A DNA stretch of 64,000 nt from Eubacterium sp. AB3007 (GCF_000688015.1 NZ_JIAD01000001.1:434001-498000), one strand, 5' to 3'. Numbered from the stretch's first letter, positions 18,303 through 28,176 are shown. Notes: a model not told the origin generated them from the letters alone. Program-made: numbers and translations.

Positions 18303-19502
18303 ATGAACATTTCAAAGAGAGTAAACGCGATGCAGTTTTCGCCAATCAGAAAGTTCAATCCGATCGCTATCGCAGCCGAGAAGGCAGGGAAGAAGATCTA
18401 TCACCTGAACATCGGCCAGCCGGATGTGGAGACACCGGAATGCTTCATGGACGCCATCAGGAACTTCGATGAGAAGGTCATCGCTTATGCAGAGTCCGGT
18501 GGCAGACCTGAACTCATCAGTGCGGTCATCGATTACTACAAGAAGTACGACATCGACCTCACACCGGCTGATATCATCGTCACCAATGGAGGATCCGAAG
18601 CTCTGAGCATGTCCTTCATCACCATCCTGGACGAGGGCGACGAGGTGCTCATTCCGGAACCATATTACACCAATTACTCCACCTTTGCTCTGATGGCAGG
18701 CGGCGTTGTCAAGCCGATTCCGACAGTGGCCGAGGATGGTTATTCTTATTCTGATCCAGCTAATATCGAGGCATGCATTACCCCGAAGACCAAGGCGATC
18801 TGCTGCCTGGAGCCTGGCAACCCCACAGGAAACGTGCTGACTCTGGACGAGATGAGAGGCATCTGCGAGCTGGCTGAGAAACATGACCTGATGATCATTG
18901 CAGACGAAGTATACAGAGAGTTCGTATATGATGGCAGAACACCGGCTTCCTTCGGACAGCTGAAGGAGTATGCAGACAGAGTCATCATCGTGGACTCCGT
19001 GTCCAAGAGATTCTCCGCCTGCGGTGCCAGAATCGGCCTTGCGATCTCCAAGAACAAGGAATTCATGGCGGGCATGATGAAGATCGCGCAGGGAAGACTG
19101 TGCGTATCTACCGTCGATCAGATCGGTTCTGCAGCTCTCTTCAGACTGCCTGATTCCTATTACGATGAGGTCAAGGCTGAGTACTGCGGAAGAAGAGATG
19201 CAGTTGTCGAGGAACTGAACAAGATCCCGGGGTTCTCCGCTACCGTCCCGGCAGGTGCTTTCTATATGACATGCTCTCTGCCTGTCGATGATATCGAGGA
19301 CTTCCTGATGTTCCTGCTGGAAGAGTTCGAGGACAACGGTGAATCCGTCATGTTCGCACCTGCTGAGGGCTTCTATGCCACCCCGGGCAAGGGCAAGAAC
19401 GAGATCCGTATTGCCTACGTGCTCAAACAGGAAGACATGAGAAGAGGTGTTGAGCTGATCAGACTTGGTCTGGAAGCCTACAACAAGAAACTCGGAAAGT
19501 AA
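18303..19502 (+). CDS. Pyridoxal-phosphate aminotransferase, class I (aspartate-type)
   Basis: A 399-residue fold-type I aminotransferase. The PLP Lys sits in VDSVSKRFSACGARIGLAI, preceded by ADEVYREFVYDG (Asp contact to the ring N) and EPGNPTGN. A strong AAAGGAGAAAG ribosome site lies 9 bases before the ATG. The family includes aspartate, aromatic and alanine aminotransferases; the sequence resembles the aspartate-type subgroup common in Clostridia, but the substrate is not fixed. It has its own promoter and is followed 15 bases later by mutS. Confidence 0.85.
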   Translation: MNISKRVNAMQFSPIRKFNPIAIAAEKAGKKIYHLNIGQPDVETPECFMDAIRNFDEKVIAYAESGGRPELISAVIDYYKKYDIDLTPADIIVTNGGSEALSMSFITILDEGDEVLIPEPYYTNYSTFALMAGGVVKPIPTVAEDGYSYSDPANIEACITPKTKAICCLEPGNPTGNVLTLDEMRGICELAEKHDLMIIADEVYREFVYDGRTPASFGQLKEYADRVIIVDSVSKRFSACGARIGLAISKNKEFMAGMMKIAQGRLCVSTVDQIGSAALFRLPDSYYDEVKAEYCGRRDAVVEELNKIPGFSATVPAGAFYMTCSLPVDDIEDFLMFLLEEFEDNGESVMFAPAEGFYATPGKGKNEIRIAYVLKQEDMRRGVELIRLGLEAYNKKLGK

Positions 19503-19517
19503 AGGAATTACAACCAC

Positions 19518-22124
19518 ATGAAATTATCCCCTATGATGGAGCAATATAAGAGCATCAAGGCTGACTATGATGACAGTATCCTGTTCTTTCGGCTGGGGGA
19601 TTTCTACGAGATGTTCTTTGAGGACGCCAAGCTGGTATCACGCCTGCTTGAGCTCACCTTGACAGGAAAAAGCTGCGGCATGGAAGAACGGGCCCCGATG
19701 TGCGGGGTCCCGTTTCATGCCGCAGATTCTTATATTGAGAAACTTGTGCGGATGGGCTATAAGGTCGCCATCTGCGAACAACTCGAGGATCCCGCAGAAA
19801 CGAAGGGTATGGTCAAGCGCGGTGTAGTTCAGGTCGTCACACCGGGCACCGTGACCTCAGGTGCCATGCTCCGGGAAAACGAAAACAACTATCTTGCCTC
19901 AGCATTCTTGTCCAAGGAAGGCATGGCACTGGCGTACTGCGATATCTCCACAGGAGAACTTTATGTGACAGAGAAGGACTACGGCGCCAATCTGTTCGAG
20001 GACCTGATCAATCAACTGGTCCGCATCGACGCCAGAGAGGTGCTGATCAATCAACAACTGGAGGATGCTCAGGGAGAAGGGACTATAGACGATCTGACAG
20101 GTGCGTTCGTTCATACGATGCCTGACCCCTATTATTCAAAAAAAGCGGCCACAGACGCTATCAGAGCTCAATTCGGAGATGTATCCCTCACAGCTCTGGG
20201 ACTGGAAGGCAGAGAACTTGCCATTCTTACCATCGGTGTGCTGTTGTCCTATCTTTTTGAGACACAGAAGCAGAACCTGGAGCAGTTGACCAACTGCCGT
20301 TATTATGAGATTGGAAACCATATGACTCTGGACAAGGCTACCATCCGTAATCTGGAGCTGACAGAGACATTGTATGATAAAACGACCCGGGGATCGCTCC
20401 TCTGGGTACTTGACAAGACTTCCACCGCCATGGGCGGGAGGAAAATGCGCCAGTGGCTGCGGGAACCACTGAACGATGCGGCGGAGATCAACCAACGACT
20501 TACAGCTGTGGAGACGCTTGTGGAAGATCCGCTTTTGCTCAATAATCTGGTGGAAGCCCTGAAGCATATCTACGATTTTGAACGACTGGCAGGACGGATC
20601 GCTTCTGGAAACGCCAATGGTAAGGATATGATCGCCCTGCGAAATTCCACAGGGTATCTGCCGGATCTCCGCAGCGATCTTGCGAACACCGGCGCACCAT
20701 TGCTTCAGCAGCTGGCCGCGCAGATCGCCGATCTTTCCCCGGTGCATGACCGCATCCAGGATATGATCGTGGAAGAACCCCCATATACAGTCAAGGAAGG
20801 CGGGCTGATCCGTAACGGCTGTTCTGCAGAACTGGATGACCTGAAAGATTCTATCAAGGACGCCAAGCAGTGGATCGCAGGACTGGAGAACAGCGAGAAA
20901 GAACGCACCGGGATCCAGCACCTGAAGGTGGGCTACAACAAGGTCTTTGGATATTATATTGAGATCAGTCGTTCCAATCTGGACATGGCACCGGAGGAGT
21001 ATGTCCGCAAACAGACTCTGGTTGGCGGCGAGCGGTTCATTACCCCGGAACTGAAAGAGAAGGAAAGCCTGGTCCTGAATGCAGAGACCAAGATCAACAA
21101 GCTGGAATACGATCTGTTCACAGAGCTGCGAAAGGAGATCGGCACCCATATCCGTGAGATCCAGGAGACTTCGGCGGCAATTGCCGCTCTGGATGTGCTC
21201 TGTGCTTATGCCACTGTCAGTGGCAGACTCGGTTACACAAAGCCCGTTGTAGATGACAGCCTGAAACTGGAGATTCGCAGTGGTCGTCACCCTGTGATTG
21301 AGCAGACAACGGAGCAGGGGATGTTCGTCGCCAACGATACCTATATGGACGAAGAAAAGCAATCCATGTTGATCATCACCGGTCCTAATATGGCTGGCAA
21401 ATCCACCTATATGCGCCAGACAGCGTTGATCGTGCTGATGGCGCAGGCAGGATGCTTTGTGCCTTGCGAGAGTGCCAGAATCGGTGTCTGTGACCGGATA
21501 TTCACCCGAATCGGAGCCTCGGACAACCTGGCGCAGGGGCAGTCTACCTTCTTCGTGGAAATGAGCGAACTCGCCTATATACTGCGGAATGCAGGGCCTC
21601 GCAGCCTGGTGATCCTGGATGAGATCGGACGGGGGACCAGCACCTACGACGGTCTTTCCATCGCCTGGTCGACAGTGGAGTATCTCTGTAACGAGAAAAA
21701 CAGGATCCGCACCTTGTTCGCCACCCATTATCATGAAATGACAGCTCTGGAGGAGAGCCTTCGCGGGGTGGTGAATCTGAACGTGGATGTTTCGGAATCA
21801 GGAGGGAACATCGTATTCCTTCACAAGATCGTTCCCGGTTCTGCCAGCAGAAGCTACGGTGTACACGTGGCCAGACTGGCAGGAGTTCCGGAGCAGCTTC
21901 TCTCCAATGCGGAGAACAAACTGACCCAACTTGAGAACGAAGGGCGAGGCAGTCGGGTAGAACAGGCGTTCGCCAGAAAGGAAGAGGATGTCCAGCAGAT
22001 CTCTTTCTTTGCGGAAGGGCCGAATCCTGTGCTGGAGCAGCTGAGAAAACTGGACCTGATGGAGGTAACTCCCTCCAAAGCCATAGCCATATTGGAAGAT
22101 CTGAAGGAAATGTTAGATGATTAA
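19518..22124 (+). CDS. mutS: DNA mismatch repair protein MutS
   Basis: An 868-residue ATPase that recognises mismatches and small loops. The N-terminal mismatch-binding domain has the FYEMFFEDA motif (conserved Phe-x-Glu), and the C-terminal ATPase has Walker A GPNMAGKSTYMRQ near residue 622, the TRIGASDNLAQGQSTFFVEM signature and Walker B VILDEIGRGTSTYDG. It overlaps mutL by 8 bases. The pair is complete and gives methyl-independent mismatch repair, as usual outside enterobacteria. Confidence 0.98.
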   Translation: MKLSPMMEQYKSIKADYDDSILFFRLGDFYEMFFEDAKLVSRLLELTLTGKSCGMEERAPMCGVPFHAADSYIEKLVRMGYKVAICEQLEDPAETKGMVKRGVVQVVTPGTVTSGAMLRENENNYLASAFLSKEGMALAYCDISTGELYVTEKDYGANLFEDLINQLVRIDAREVLINQQLEDAQGEGTIDDLTGAFVHTMPDPYYSKKAATDAIRAQFGDVSLTALGLEGRELAILTIGVLLSYLFETQKQNLEQLTNCRYYEIGNHMTLDKATIRNLELTETLYDKTTRGSLLWVLDKTSTAMGGRKMRQWLREPLNDAAEINQRLTAVETLVEDPLLLNNLVEALKHIYDFERLAGRIASGNANGKDMIALRNSTGYLPDLRSDLANTGAPLLQQLAAQIADLSPVHDRIQDMIVEEPPYTVKEGGLIRNGCSAELDDLKDSIKDAKQWIAGLENSEKERTGIQHLKVGYNKVFGYYIEISRSNLDMAPEEYVRKQTLVGGERFITPELKEKESLVLNAETKINKLEYDLFTELRKEIGTHIREIQETSAAIAALDVLCAYATVSGRLGYTKPVVDDSLKLEIRSGRHPVIEQTTEQGMFVANDTYMDEEKQSMLIITGPNMAGKSTYMRQTALIVLMAQAGCFVPCESARIGVCDRIFTRIGASDNLAQGQSTFFVEMSELAYILRNAGPRSLVILDEIGRGTSTYDGLSIAWSTVEYLCNEKNRIRTLFATHYHEMTALEESLRGVVNLNVDVSESGGNIVFLHKIVPGSASRSYGVHVARLAGVPEQLLSNAENKLTQLENEGRGSRVEQAFARKEEDVQQISFFAEGPNPVLEQLRKLDLMEVTPSKAIAILEDLKEMLDD

Positions 22125-23973
22125 AGTACTATCCAAGAATGTAGCTGATAAGATTGCGGCAGGTGAGGTCATAGAGCGGCCGTATTCCGTGGTGAAGGAG
22201 CTGATCGAAAACGCGGTGGATGCAGGCGCGGATGTCATCACCTGCGAGATCCGAAATGGCGGCAAGACCTTTCTACGGGTAACGGATAACGGTCGGGGTA
22301 TCCCGGATGAAGAGACGGAGACTGCCTTTCTGCGCCACGCGACCAGCAAGATCGAGAAGGTGGACGATCTGTCCTCTATTACCAGTCTTGGCTTTCGGGG
22401 AGAAGCGTTGGCGAGCATTGCTGCGGTTTCCAGAGTGTCGCTGATCACCAAGACAGCAGAGGCCCGCATGGGTACCAGGCTGACGTTGCACGGGGGAGAG
22501 ATCATCGAACACGCCCAGGTGGGCTGTCCGGAAGGGACCACTTTCATCGTGACAGACCTGTTCTATAATACGCCGGCACGCAGAGAATTCCTGAAGACAG
22601 ATCATGCCGAAAGCAGCCCCATCATCGAGTTCATGAGCCAGATGGCCATCGCCTATACTGGCATTCGGTTCCAGCTTATGAACAACGGGAAGCTCGTCTT
22701 CAGCAGCCGGGGAGATGGCAATCTACGAAATACCATCTTGTCCGTCTATCAGCAAAAGGAATACAGCCAACTTGTAGATGTGGAATACGAGGGAGATGGG
22801 GTGCACATAGAAGGGTGCATTTCCCGCCCATCTCTATCCAGAACCACCCGGCGGGACCAGACCTGTTTTGTCAATGGGCGCATCGTGCGGAGCAAGGTCA
22901 TAGACAAGGGGATCACCCGGGGCTACCGGGAGCGTCTGTTCGAAGGGCGCTATCCTGTGATCTTCCTGTTTATCTCTATTGCACCGAATACCATCGACGT
23001 AAATATCCACCCCAACAAGAAGGAAATCCGTTTTCATGACGAACAGGCGATGACAGCGCATATAGCATCTGCTATCCAACAGGCTCTGGCCAGCGATCAG
23101 GCTATCGTCGAAGCGACAGACACCCGCAGGGATTATGCGGTCCGGCCTGAGGGAGGCACGTCCAAGGTGGCCGAATCGCCATCGAGAGTCGTCGCTGTCC
23201 ACAAAGACTTCCGACCCGAGAAAACTGAACAAGTAGATATAAAATCAATATTGTCAACTATGAGGCAGGAGCAAGAAGAAGCAAAGGCAGAAACGGTGAC
23301 AGAAGAATCGGCGAAGATATCTCTGCCTGCTCAGGGGCCACAGCGGCCGGAGAAGCCACAAATCACCATCCAGCCACCTGCCAATATCCCCTTTGATATC
23401 AACGCGCTTCAGGTAACAGGGAACATTTTTCACACGTATATTACAGCTACAGATGAGAAAGCGTTCTATCTGATCGACCAGCATGCCGCTCAGGAGCGGG
23501 TGTTTTACGAACAGCTGGTGGGAGAATATCTGGCGGATGACAAACCTAGCCAGACCATACTGACTCCATTGTTGCTGGATGTTCCCCTGGAAGTTCGCGA
23601 AGACAGTTATGACTGGCTGGATTCTTTGAGGGATATGGGATATCACATCGAAGAGTTCGGACCTGGCTCCTACATTATCAAGGAGATCCCGTATTTCATG
23701 GAGATCACTGAGGCCGAAGACTTCGCCAAGGACTTTGTGGACAGGATCCGAGAGAAGGACGATCTTCAGAACACTGTAGTGATCAGCAAGTTGATCACTA
23801 CATCCTGTAAGCGATCCGTGAAAGCACATGATGTTTTATCCATGCGTGAGATGACCGATCTGATGGCACAGCTGGCTGAATGTCGCAATCCCTTCTCCTG
23901 TCCCCACGGAAGGCCGACGATCGTACGTTTCTCGGAATACGAGATTGAGAAGATGTTCAAGAGGATACAATGA
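22117..23973 (+). CDS. mutL: DNA mismatch repair endonuclease MutL
   Basis: A 618-residue GHKL ATPase with a C-terminal nuclease domain. The N-terminal ATPase motifs are KELIENAVDAGAD, TDNGRGIPDEE and GFRGEALASIA. The C-terminal region has DQHAAQERVFYEQL, matching the endonuclease motif DQHA-x2-E-x4-E, plus TSCKRSVKAHDVLS and CPHGRPT, which mark active nicking MutL. A linker rich in Glu, Lys, Pro and Gln joins the two halves near residues 370-420. The stop overlaps the miaA start. Confidence 0.97.
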   Translation: MIKVLSKNVADKIAAGEVIERPYSVVKELIENAVDAGADVITCEIRNGGKTFLRVTDNGRGIPDEETETAFLRHATSKIEKVDDLSSITSLGFRGEALASIAAVSRVSLITKTAEARMGTRLTLHGGEIIEHAQVGCPEGTTFIVTDLFYNTPARREFLKTDHAESSPIIEFMSQMAIAYTGIRFQLMNNGKLVFSSRGDGNLRNTILSVYQQKEYSQLVDVEYEGDGVHIEGCISRPSLSRTTRRDQTCFVNGRIVRSKVIDKGITRGYRERLFEGRYPVIFLFISIAPNTIDVNIHPNKKEIRFHDEQAMTAHIASAIQQALASDQAIVEATDTRRDYAVRPEGGTSKVAESPSRVVAVHKDFRPEKTEQVDIKSILSTMRQEQEEAKAETVTEESAKISLPAQGPQRPEKPQITIQPPANIPFDINALQVTGNIFHTYITATDEKAFYLIDQHAAQERVFYEQLVGEYLADDKPSQTILTPLLLDVPLEVREDSYDWLDSLRDMGYHIEEFGPGSYIIKEIPYFMEITEAEDFAKDFVDRIREKDDLQNTVVISKLITTSCKRSVKAHDVLSMREMTDLMAQLAECRNPFSCPHGRPTIVRFSEYEIEKMFKRIQ

Positions 23974-24920
23974 CACTGGCTATGGAAACGAAGACCCTGA
24001 TTGCGATTTGCGGGCCTACCGCAGTAGGAAAAACTGAATACGCTATTCGGGCAGCCCGAGCACTGGACGGGGAGGTCCTCTCCTGCGACTCCATGCAACT
24101 ATATAAGTATATGGATATCGGAAGTGCCAAACCTACGCCAGAAGAACGTGCGCAGGTACCGCATCATCTGGTTGACCTGATCGATCCTGCAGAGGAATTC
24201 TCCGTAGCCCGATATGCTGCTCTTGCGGAAGAGGCGTTGACAGGCATCTGGGATCGAGGAAAGATTCCCATCGTGGCCGGCGGTACTGGTCTCTACCTGA
24301 ATGCACTCCTCTATAAGATGGATTTCAGTGCTCCGCCCGGTGACCCTGCACTGCGCCAGGAGTTTTATGATCTTGCTAAACAGGAGGGGGCGGAAGCACT
24401 GCACAGAAGGCTTTGTGTCCTGGATCCTGAGGCGGCGAAACGTATCCACCCCAACAATATCAAGAAGGTGGTCCGCGCCTGCGAAGCAGCGATGCTGGGG
24501 AATCCGGTGAAGGATTTCGCTACGGAACCGGTGCGCCGCACAGATCGGCGGTCGATATTGCTTTGTCTCACCAGAGATCGCGAGGAACTCTATGACCGCA
24601 TCAACCAGCGTGTGGATGTGCTGATGGAGAAAGGCCTTCTGGAAGAGGTTCAGGGATTGCTGGCGAGCGGTCTTACAGAGAAAGATATCTCCATGAAAGG
24701 GATCGGATACAAGGAGATCATCGGATACCTGGAGGGAAATTACGATCTGGAGGAAGCAGTACGTCTGATCAAGCGGAACACCAGACATCTGGCCAAACGC
24801 CAGCTCACCTGGTTCAAACGATATGCGGATATGAAATGGCTCAACATTTCAGAATACAGAGATGAGGAAGAGAGTATTGGGGAGATGATTCGATGGCTGG
24901 AGGAAGCACTAAGAAAATAA
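23970..24920 (+). CDS. miaA: tRNA dimethylallyltransferase
   Basis: The 316-residue enzyme transfers a dimethylallyl group to A37 of tRNAs reading U-starting codons. The P-loop GPTAVGKTEYAI, the DSMQLYKYMDIGSAKP segment and the later GGTGLYLNALLY are hallmarks, followed by the TRDREELYDRINQRVD and KRNTRHLAKRQLTWFKR regions. The mutL-miaA linkage is widespread in Firmicutes. A weak AAGAGGA precedes the ATG at 23970; a second ATG four codons on could also serve. It overlaps the recombinase gene by 28 bases. Confidence 0.95.
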   Translation: MTLAMETKTLIAICGPTAVGKTEYAIRAARALDGEVLSCDSMQLYKYMDIGSAKPTPEERAQVPHHLVDLIDPAEEFSVARYAALAEEALTGIWDRGKIPIVAGGTGLYLNALLYKMDFSAPPGDPALRQEFYDLAKQEGAEALHRRLCVLDPEAAKRIHPNNIKKVVRACEAAMLGNPVKDFATEPVRRTDRRSILLCLTRDREELYDRINQRVDVLMEKGLLEEVQGLLASGLTEKDISMKGIGYKEIIGYLEGNYDLEEAVRLIKRNTRHLAKRQLTWFKRYADMKWLNISEYRDEEESIGEMIRWLEEALRK

Positions 24921-26050
24921 AGATACACAACAAGAGCGACAAGCCGGACAACGTGGTAGCACGGGAGCATGAGATCACAGAGAAATGCAAGAGAATCGAG
25001 GAGGAACTGCCACGGTTCCTGCGGGGTTTTTTCGCCTACCTGAAAGGAAATGTGCTCCCTATGACTCGTCTCGCCTATCTGCAGGACATACGGTTTTTCA
25101 TGCAGTATCTGATCCGAGAGACGGCGCTTACGGAGGCAAATGAGACCAAGGAAATCAAACTGACTGAATTGGCGCAGGTCCAGGCGGTGGATGTGAATAT
25201 GTTCATTGACCACTGCCGGCAGTATACCGTGGAGACAGAGGATTCCATCACGGTCTATGAGAACCATAACAAGACACTGGCACGCAAGAAATCCTCTCTG
25301 TCTGTCATGTTTAAGCAACTCTACAGGGACGGCCTCTTGGACAAAAACATCACCGACGGGTTCGATCCTATCCGTGTACAGAAGGTGGAGGAGCGAGAAA
25401 TCAAAGCCCTTCAGGACGACGAGGTGATGGTGATGCTGGATGCTGTATCCACCGGACAGGGGCTTACCCCTCACGAACGATCCTACTGGGAGAAAACCAA
25501 GAAACGGGACAAGGCGATCCTCATCCTGTTTCTCACCTACGGGCTTCGGCTTTCTGAACTACAACAGCTAAATATCTCCTCCTTCAACTTCAGCCGAGGA
25601 GAGTTCAAGATCTATCGGAAACGGGGCAAGGAATCAATCATGCCCATGAACGAGTCCGTCACCATGGTGATCCATGACTACATCAACAACGAACGTCGCA
25701 CGGAAGAAGAACTCCTGGAGGAAAACCGTGATGCGCTGTTCCTCTCTCTTCAGGGAAAACGCATGACCCAGCGACAGATACGGGAGCTGGTGAAGAAATA
25801 CACCTCTATCGCACTGAAAACTTCCCGAGGCGCAGGTTACAGCCCCCACAAACTGCGTGCTACCGCTGCGACCAGTCTGATAGGACGTGGAAATTCCATC
25901 TACGATGTGGCGGCCCTCCTCGATCACGAGCAGGTGACCACCACCCAGCTCTACGCCAGGCACAAAGCAAACGTCAAGCGGAACTTGGTCAATGATATGG
26001 AGTGGGAAACGGAGCGAATCGAATCACTTCCAAACAAGAAGGATGAATAG
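24893..26050 (+). CDS. Tyrosine-type site-specific recombinase (XerC/XerD-like)
   Basis: A 385-residue tyrosine recombinase. The catalytic set is intact: R219 (YGLRLSEL), a Lys in IYRKRGK (243 or 246), H319 and R322 (SPHKLRATAATSLI), H345 (LLDHEQVTTTQLY) and the nucleophile Y354. The N-terminal SAM-like DNA-binding domain (about 35-150) is present, followed by a Lys/Glu-rich stretch. It sits in a housekeeping run after miaA with a 28-base overlap, and no phage genes, att sites or excisionase were seen. It is longer than XerC/D and has an unusual 30-residue charged N terminus. It could be a chromosome-dimer resolver of a separate type; this is not settled by sequence. Confidence 0.85.
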   Translation: MAGGSTKKIKIHNKSDKPDNVVAREHEITEKCKRIEEELPRFLRGFFAYLKGNVLPMTRLAYLQDIRFFMQYLIRETALTEANETKEIKLTELAQVQAVDVNMFIDHCRQYTVETEDSITVYENHNKTLARKKSSLSVMFKQLYRDGLLDKNITDGFDPIRVQKVEEREIKALQDDEVMVMLDAVSTGQGLTPHERSYWEKTKKRDKAILILFLTYGLRLSELQQLNISSFNFSRGEFKIYRKRGKESIMPMNESVTMVIHDYINNERRTEEELLEENRDALFLSLQGKRMTQRQIRELVKKYTSIALKTSRGAGYSPHKLRATAATSLIGRGNSIYDVAALLDHEQVTTTQLYARHKANVKRNLVNDMEWETERIESLPNKKDE

Positions 26051-26088
26051 ACATAAAATTTATATAGACAACAAGGAGAGTGAGCGGA

Positions 26089-27369
26089 ATGGAAACATTT
26101 GATTATATACAGGAGGCTTTCGGCGTAGACAAAACCGTGCTGGAGCATGTAGAACGTGCAGAAAGCACACTGGCTGCCCGGTTCCAAGACCACGACAGGA
26201 TCCGGCAGATCAACCAATACAAGGTGATCAGGGCTTTTCAGGAACACCGTTTGGCAGATATGCATTTCGGATGGAATACCGGCTATGGCTATGACGATGC
26301 CGGACGTGAGGAAACGGAGCGAATCTACGCTGAGATCTTTGGTACAGAAGCAGCGCTTGTACGACCTACCATCGTCAATGGCACTCACGCACTGGCGGTG
26401 ACCCTCCTTGGGATTCTCCGGCCTGGAGATGAGATGATCTACTGTACGGGCGGCCCTTACGATACGCTGGAGGAAGTGATCGGCATACGAGGAGAGAACA
26501 AGGGTTCTCTTAAGGACTACGGGATCTCTTACAAGGAAGTAGAGCTGTTGCCAGATGGGAATATCGATCTAGATGCTCTGGGCGCTGTCATCTCAGACAA
26601 AACCCGCATGGTCTGCGTCCAGCGTTCCACCGGATATGCCTGGAGGCGTGCCGTCACCATTCCGCAGATCCAGGAATGGGCAGCGTTCGTACACGAGATC
26701 GATCCTTCTATTATATGTATGGTGGATAATTGCTACGGCGAGTTTCTTGATACGAAGGAGCCTACGGATGTAGGGGTTGATGTGATGGCAGGTTCGCTCA
26801 TCAAAAATCCAGGTGGCGGCCTGGCACTGTCCGGCGGTTATGTGGCGGGACGCGCTGATCTGATCGAACAGGTCTCCTATCGAATGACCTGCCCTGGAAT
26901 CGGCGGCGAGTGTGGACTGACCTTCGGACAGACGAGAGCTGTGCTCCAGGGTATGTTCCTGGCACCTTCTGTGGTCAACGGGGCGGTCAAGGGAGCATTG
27001 CTCTGCGGACATGTGTACGACGAACTGGGATACAGAACCTGTCCCGGACCTCTGGATACCCGCAGTGATATCATTCAGGCGGTGGAACTGGGTTCTGAAG
27101 ATGCCGTGGTCGCCTTCTGCCGCGGGATTCAGGCGGCAGCACCGGTGGAGAGCTTTGTGGCACCGGAGCCATGGGATATGCCGGGCTATGAGGACAAGGT
27201 CGTCATGGCTGCGGGCGCCTTTGTTCAGGGCTCCTCGATAGAACTTTCGGCAGATGGTCCGATCCGCCCTCCTTACATCGTGTATTTTCAGGGTGGCCTG
27301 ACCTATGATCACAGCCGACTGGGTGTGATCATGTCTCTGGAGCATCTGCGTAGGGCAGGGTGTTTATAA
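26089..27369 (+). CDS. Methionine gamma-lyase family protein (aluminium-resistance type)
   Basis: A 426-residue PLP-dependent protein of the Met_gamma_lyase (Alr) family. The PLP Lys is in MAGSLIKNPGGGLALSGGYVAG, and the family-typical NTGYGYDDAGREETERIYA and RPTIVNGTHALAVTL are intact. Members were once called aluminium-resistance proteins; their physiological substrate is uncertain. A GGAGAG site 8 bases before the ATG at 26089 decides this start over a GTG at 26080. The stop shares one base with the following membrane-protein ATG, so the pair is coupled. Confidence 0.85.
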   Translation: METFDYIQEAFGVDKTVLEHVERAESTLAARFQDHDRIRQINQYKVIRAFQEHRLADMHFGWNTGYGYDDAGREETERIYAEIFGTEAALVRPTIVNGTHALAVTLLGILRPGDEMIYCTGGPYDTLEEVIGIRGENKGSLKDYGISYKEVELLPDGNIDLDALGAVISDKTRMVCVQRSTGYAWRRAVTIPQIQEWAAFVHEIDPSIICMVDNCYGEFLDTKEPTDVGVDVMAGSLIKNPGGGLALSGGYVAGRADLIEQVSYRMTCPGIGGECGLTFGQTRAVLQGMFLAPSVVNGAVKGALLCGHVYDELGYRTCPGPLDTRSDIIQAVELGSEDAVVAFCRGIQAAAPVESFVAPEPWDMPGYEDKVVMAAGAFVQGSSIELSADGPIRPPYIVYFQGGLTYDHSRLGVIMSLEHLRRAGCL

Positions 27370-28094
27370 TGAAAAGGAAAGAGAAGGGGAGGGAACGATG
27401 GCGAAAATGGATCTCCATTCTCAAGTTGGTCCTACTGACTGCTATCATCGTAATTGTCCCTCTATATGTCTACTTTTTCCAACGGGATCTGATCTCAGAG
27501 TTCCGGAATTACGAAGAGATCGTCCGGAAACTTCGCGGCTACGGAATCTGGAGTGTATTCATCTACATGTTGGCCCAGACTGTCCAGATCGTTATCAGCG
27601 TGCTCCCGGGCCAGGTATTCCAATTCGCCGCCGGAGCGGTATTCGGATTTCTGCCTGGACTGCTGATTTCCATCGCCGGTGCGGCCATTGGTGCAACCGT
27701 CACTTATTATCTGGCCAGGTTTCTGGGACGGGATGCTATGCACCTTCTGTTTGGGGAGGAACGCGTGCAACACTACGTGGAACGGCTAAACAGCGAACGA
27801 GCGTACGTGATCGTGTTCCTGATCTATCTGATTCCTGGCCTGCCCAAGGATCTGGTCTGCTACGTTGCCGGTGTATCCGAGATGAAATACAAGGCGTTCC
27901 TGCTGCTTTCCACCGTCGGACGCATTCCCGGTATGTGTGGAAGCCTTCTGTTCGGTCATATGTTCATACAGGAGAACTACACCGGGATGGTAGTGGTCGG
28001 CGTTGTGGTAGTCGTGATTCTTATTTTATGCCTGATATTTCGTGAGAAGCTGCGGTCGCTTGTGGATCGTGCTTACAAGAAACTATCCGAATGA
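27369..28094 (+). CDS. TVP38/TMEM64 (DedA-like) membrane protein
   Basis: A 241-residue integral membrane protein of the SNARE-associated/VTT-type family. It has a basic N terminus (KRKEKGRERWRKW), a first membrane segment near 18-37, then GIWSVFIYMLAQTVQIVISVLPGQ, GAAIGATVTYYLARFLGRDAM and VFLIYLIPGLPKDLVCYVAG, the last two being family motifs, and a final helix near 205-225. Relatives act in lipid scrambling or undecaprenyl-phosphate and quinone-like lipid recycling; the precise substrate here is unknown. The terminator that follows begins inside the last codons. Confidence 0.85.
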   Translation: MKRKEKGRERWRKWISILKLVLLTAIIVIVPLYVYFFQRDLISEFRNYEEIVRKLRGYGIWSVFIYMLAQTVQIVISVLPGQVFQFAAGAVFGFLPGLLISIAGAAIGATVTYYLARFLGRDAMHLLFGEERVQHYVERLNSERAYVIVFLIYLIPGLPKDLVCYVAGVSEMKYKAFLLLSTVGRIPGMCGSLLFGHMFIQENYTGMVVVGVVVVVILILCLIFREKLRSLVDRAYKKLSE

Positions 28095-28117
28095 CGAACG
28101 TTTGTCGGATAGTTTTT
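28081..28117 (+). terminator. Rho-independent terminator of the 24.9-28.1 kb run
   Basis: AACTATCCGA (28081-28090) pairs perfectly with TCGGATAGTT (28105-28114) over a 14-base loop, followed by a T run ending at 28117. The left arm is coding sequence and the loop contains the TGA stop of the membrane-protein gene. Confidence 0.85.
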
Positions 28118-28125
28118 AAAATTGA

Positions 28126-28137
28126 GAACAAATGTTC
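28126..28137. promoter_or_regulatory. LexA-type SOS box, perfect palindrome
   Basis: GAACAAATGTTC is a perfect GAAC-N4-GTTC palindrome, the core of the Gram-positive LexA (DinR) operator. It lies 10 bases upstream of the -35 element of the LysM gene. Confidence 0.8.
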
Positions 28138-28147
28138 AAATAGGGGA

Positions 28148-28176
28148 TTGACAAAGAACAGATATTCTGCTATCAT
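28148..28176 (+). promoter_or_regulatory. Promoter of the SOS-type LysM gene
   Basis: A consensus TTGACA (28148-28153) is 17 bp from TATCAT (28171-28176). The spacer contains GAACAGATATTC (28156-28167), a LexA-like palindrome with one mismatch, so binding there would block polymerase directly. The expected start is near 28183. Confidence 0.8.

Noticed and set aside
20136..21734. Long open frame on the minus strand, 532 codons
   Set aside because: Antisense to mutS, which is intact. It has no start signals of its own and no recognisable domain.
24893..26050. Prophage or integrative element around the tyrosine recombinase
   Set aside because: Flanking genes are housekeeping and overlapping, with no direct repeats, excisionase or phage genes in sight.
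28095..28104. CGAACGTTTG in the terminator loop as a fourth SOS box
   Set aside because: The two half-sites touch without the 4-base spacer needed by the LexA operator, so it was not counted.
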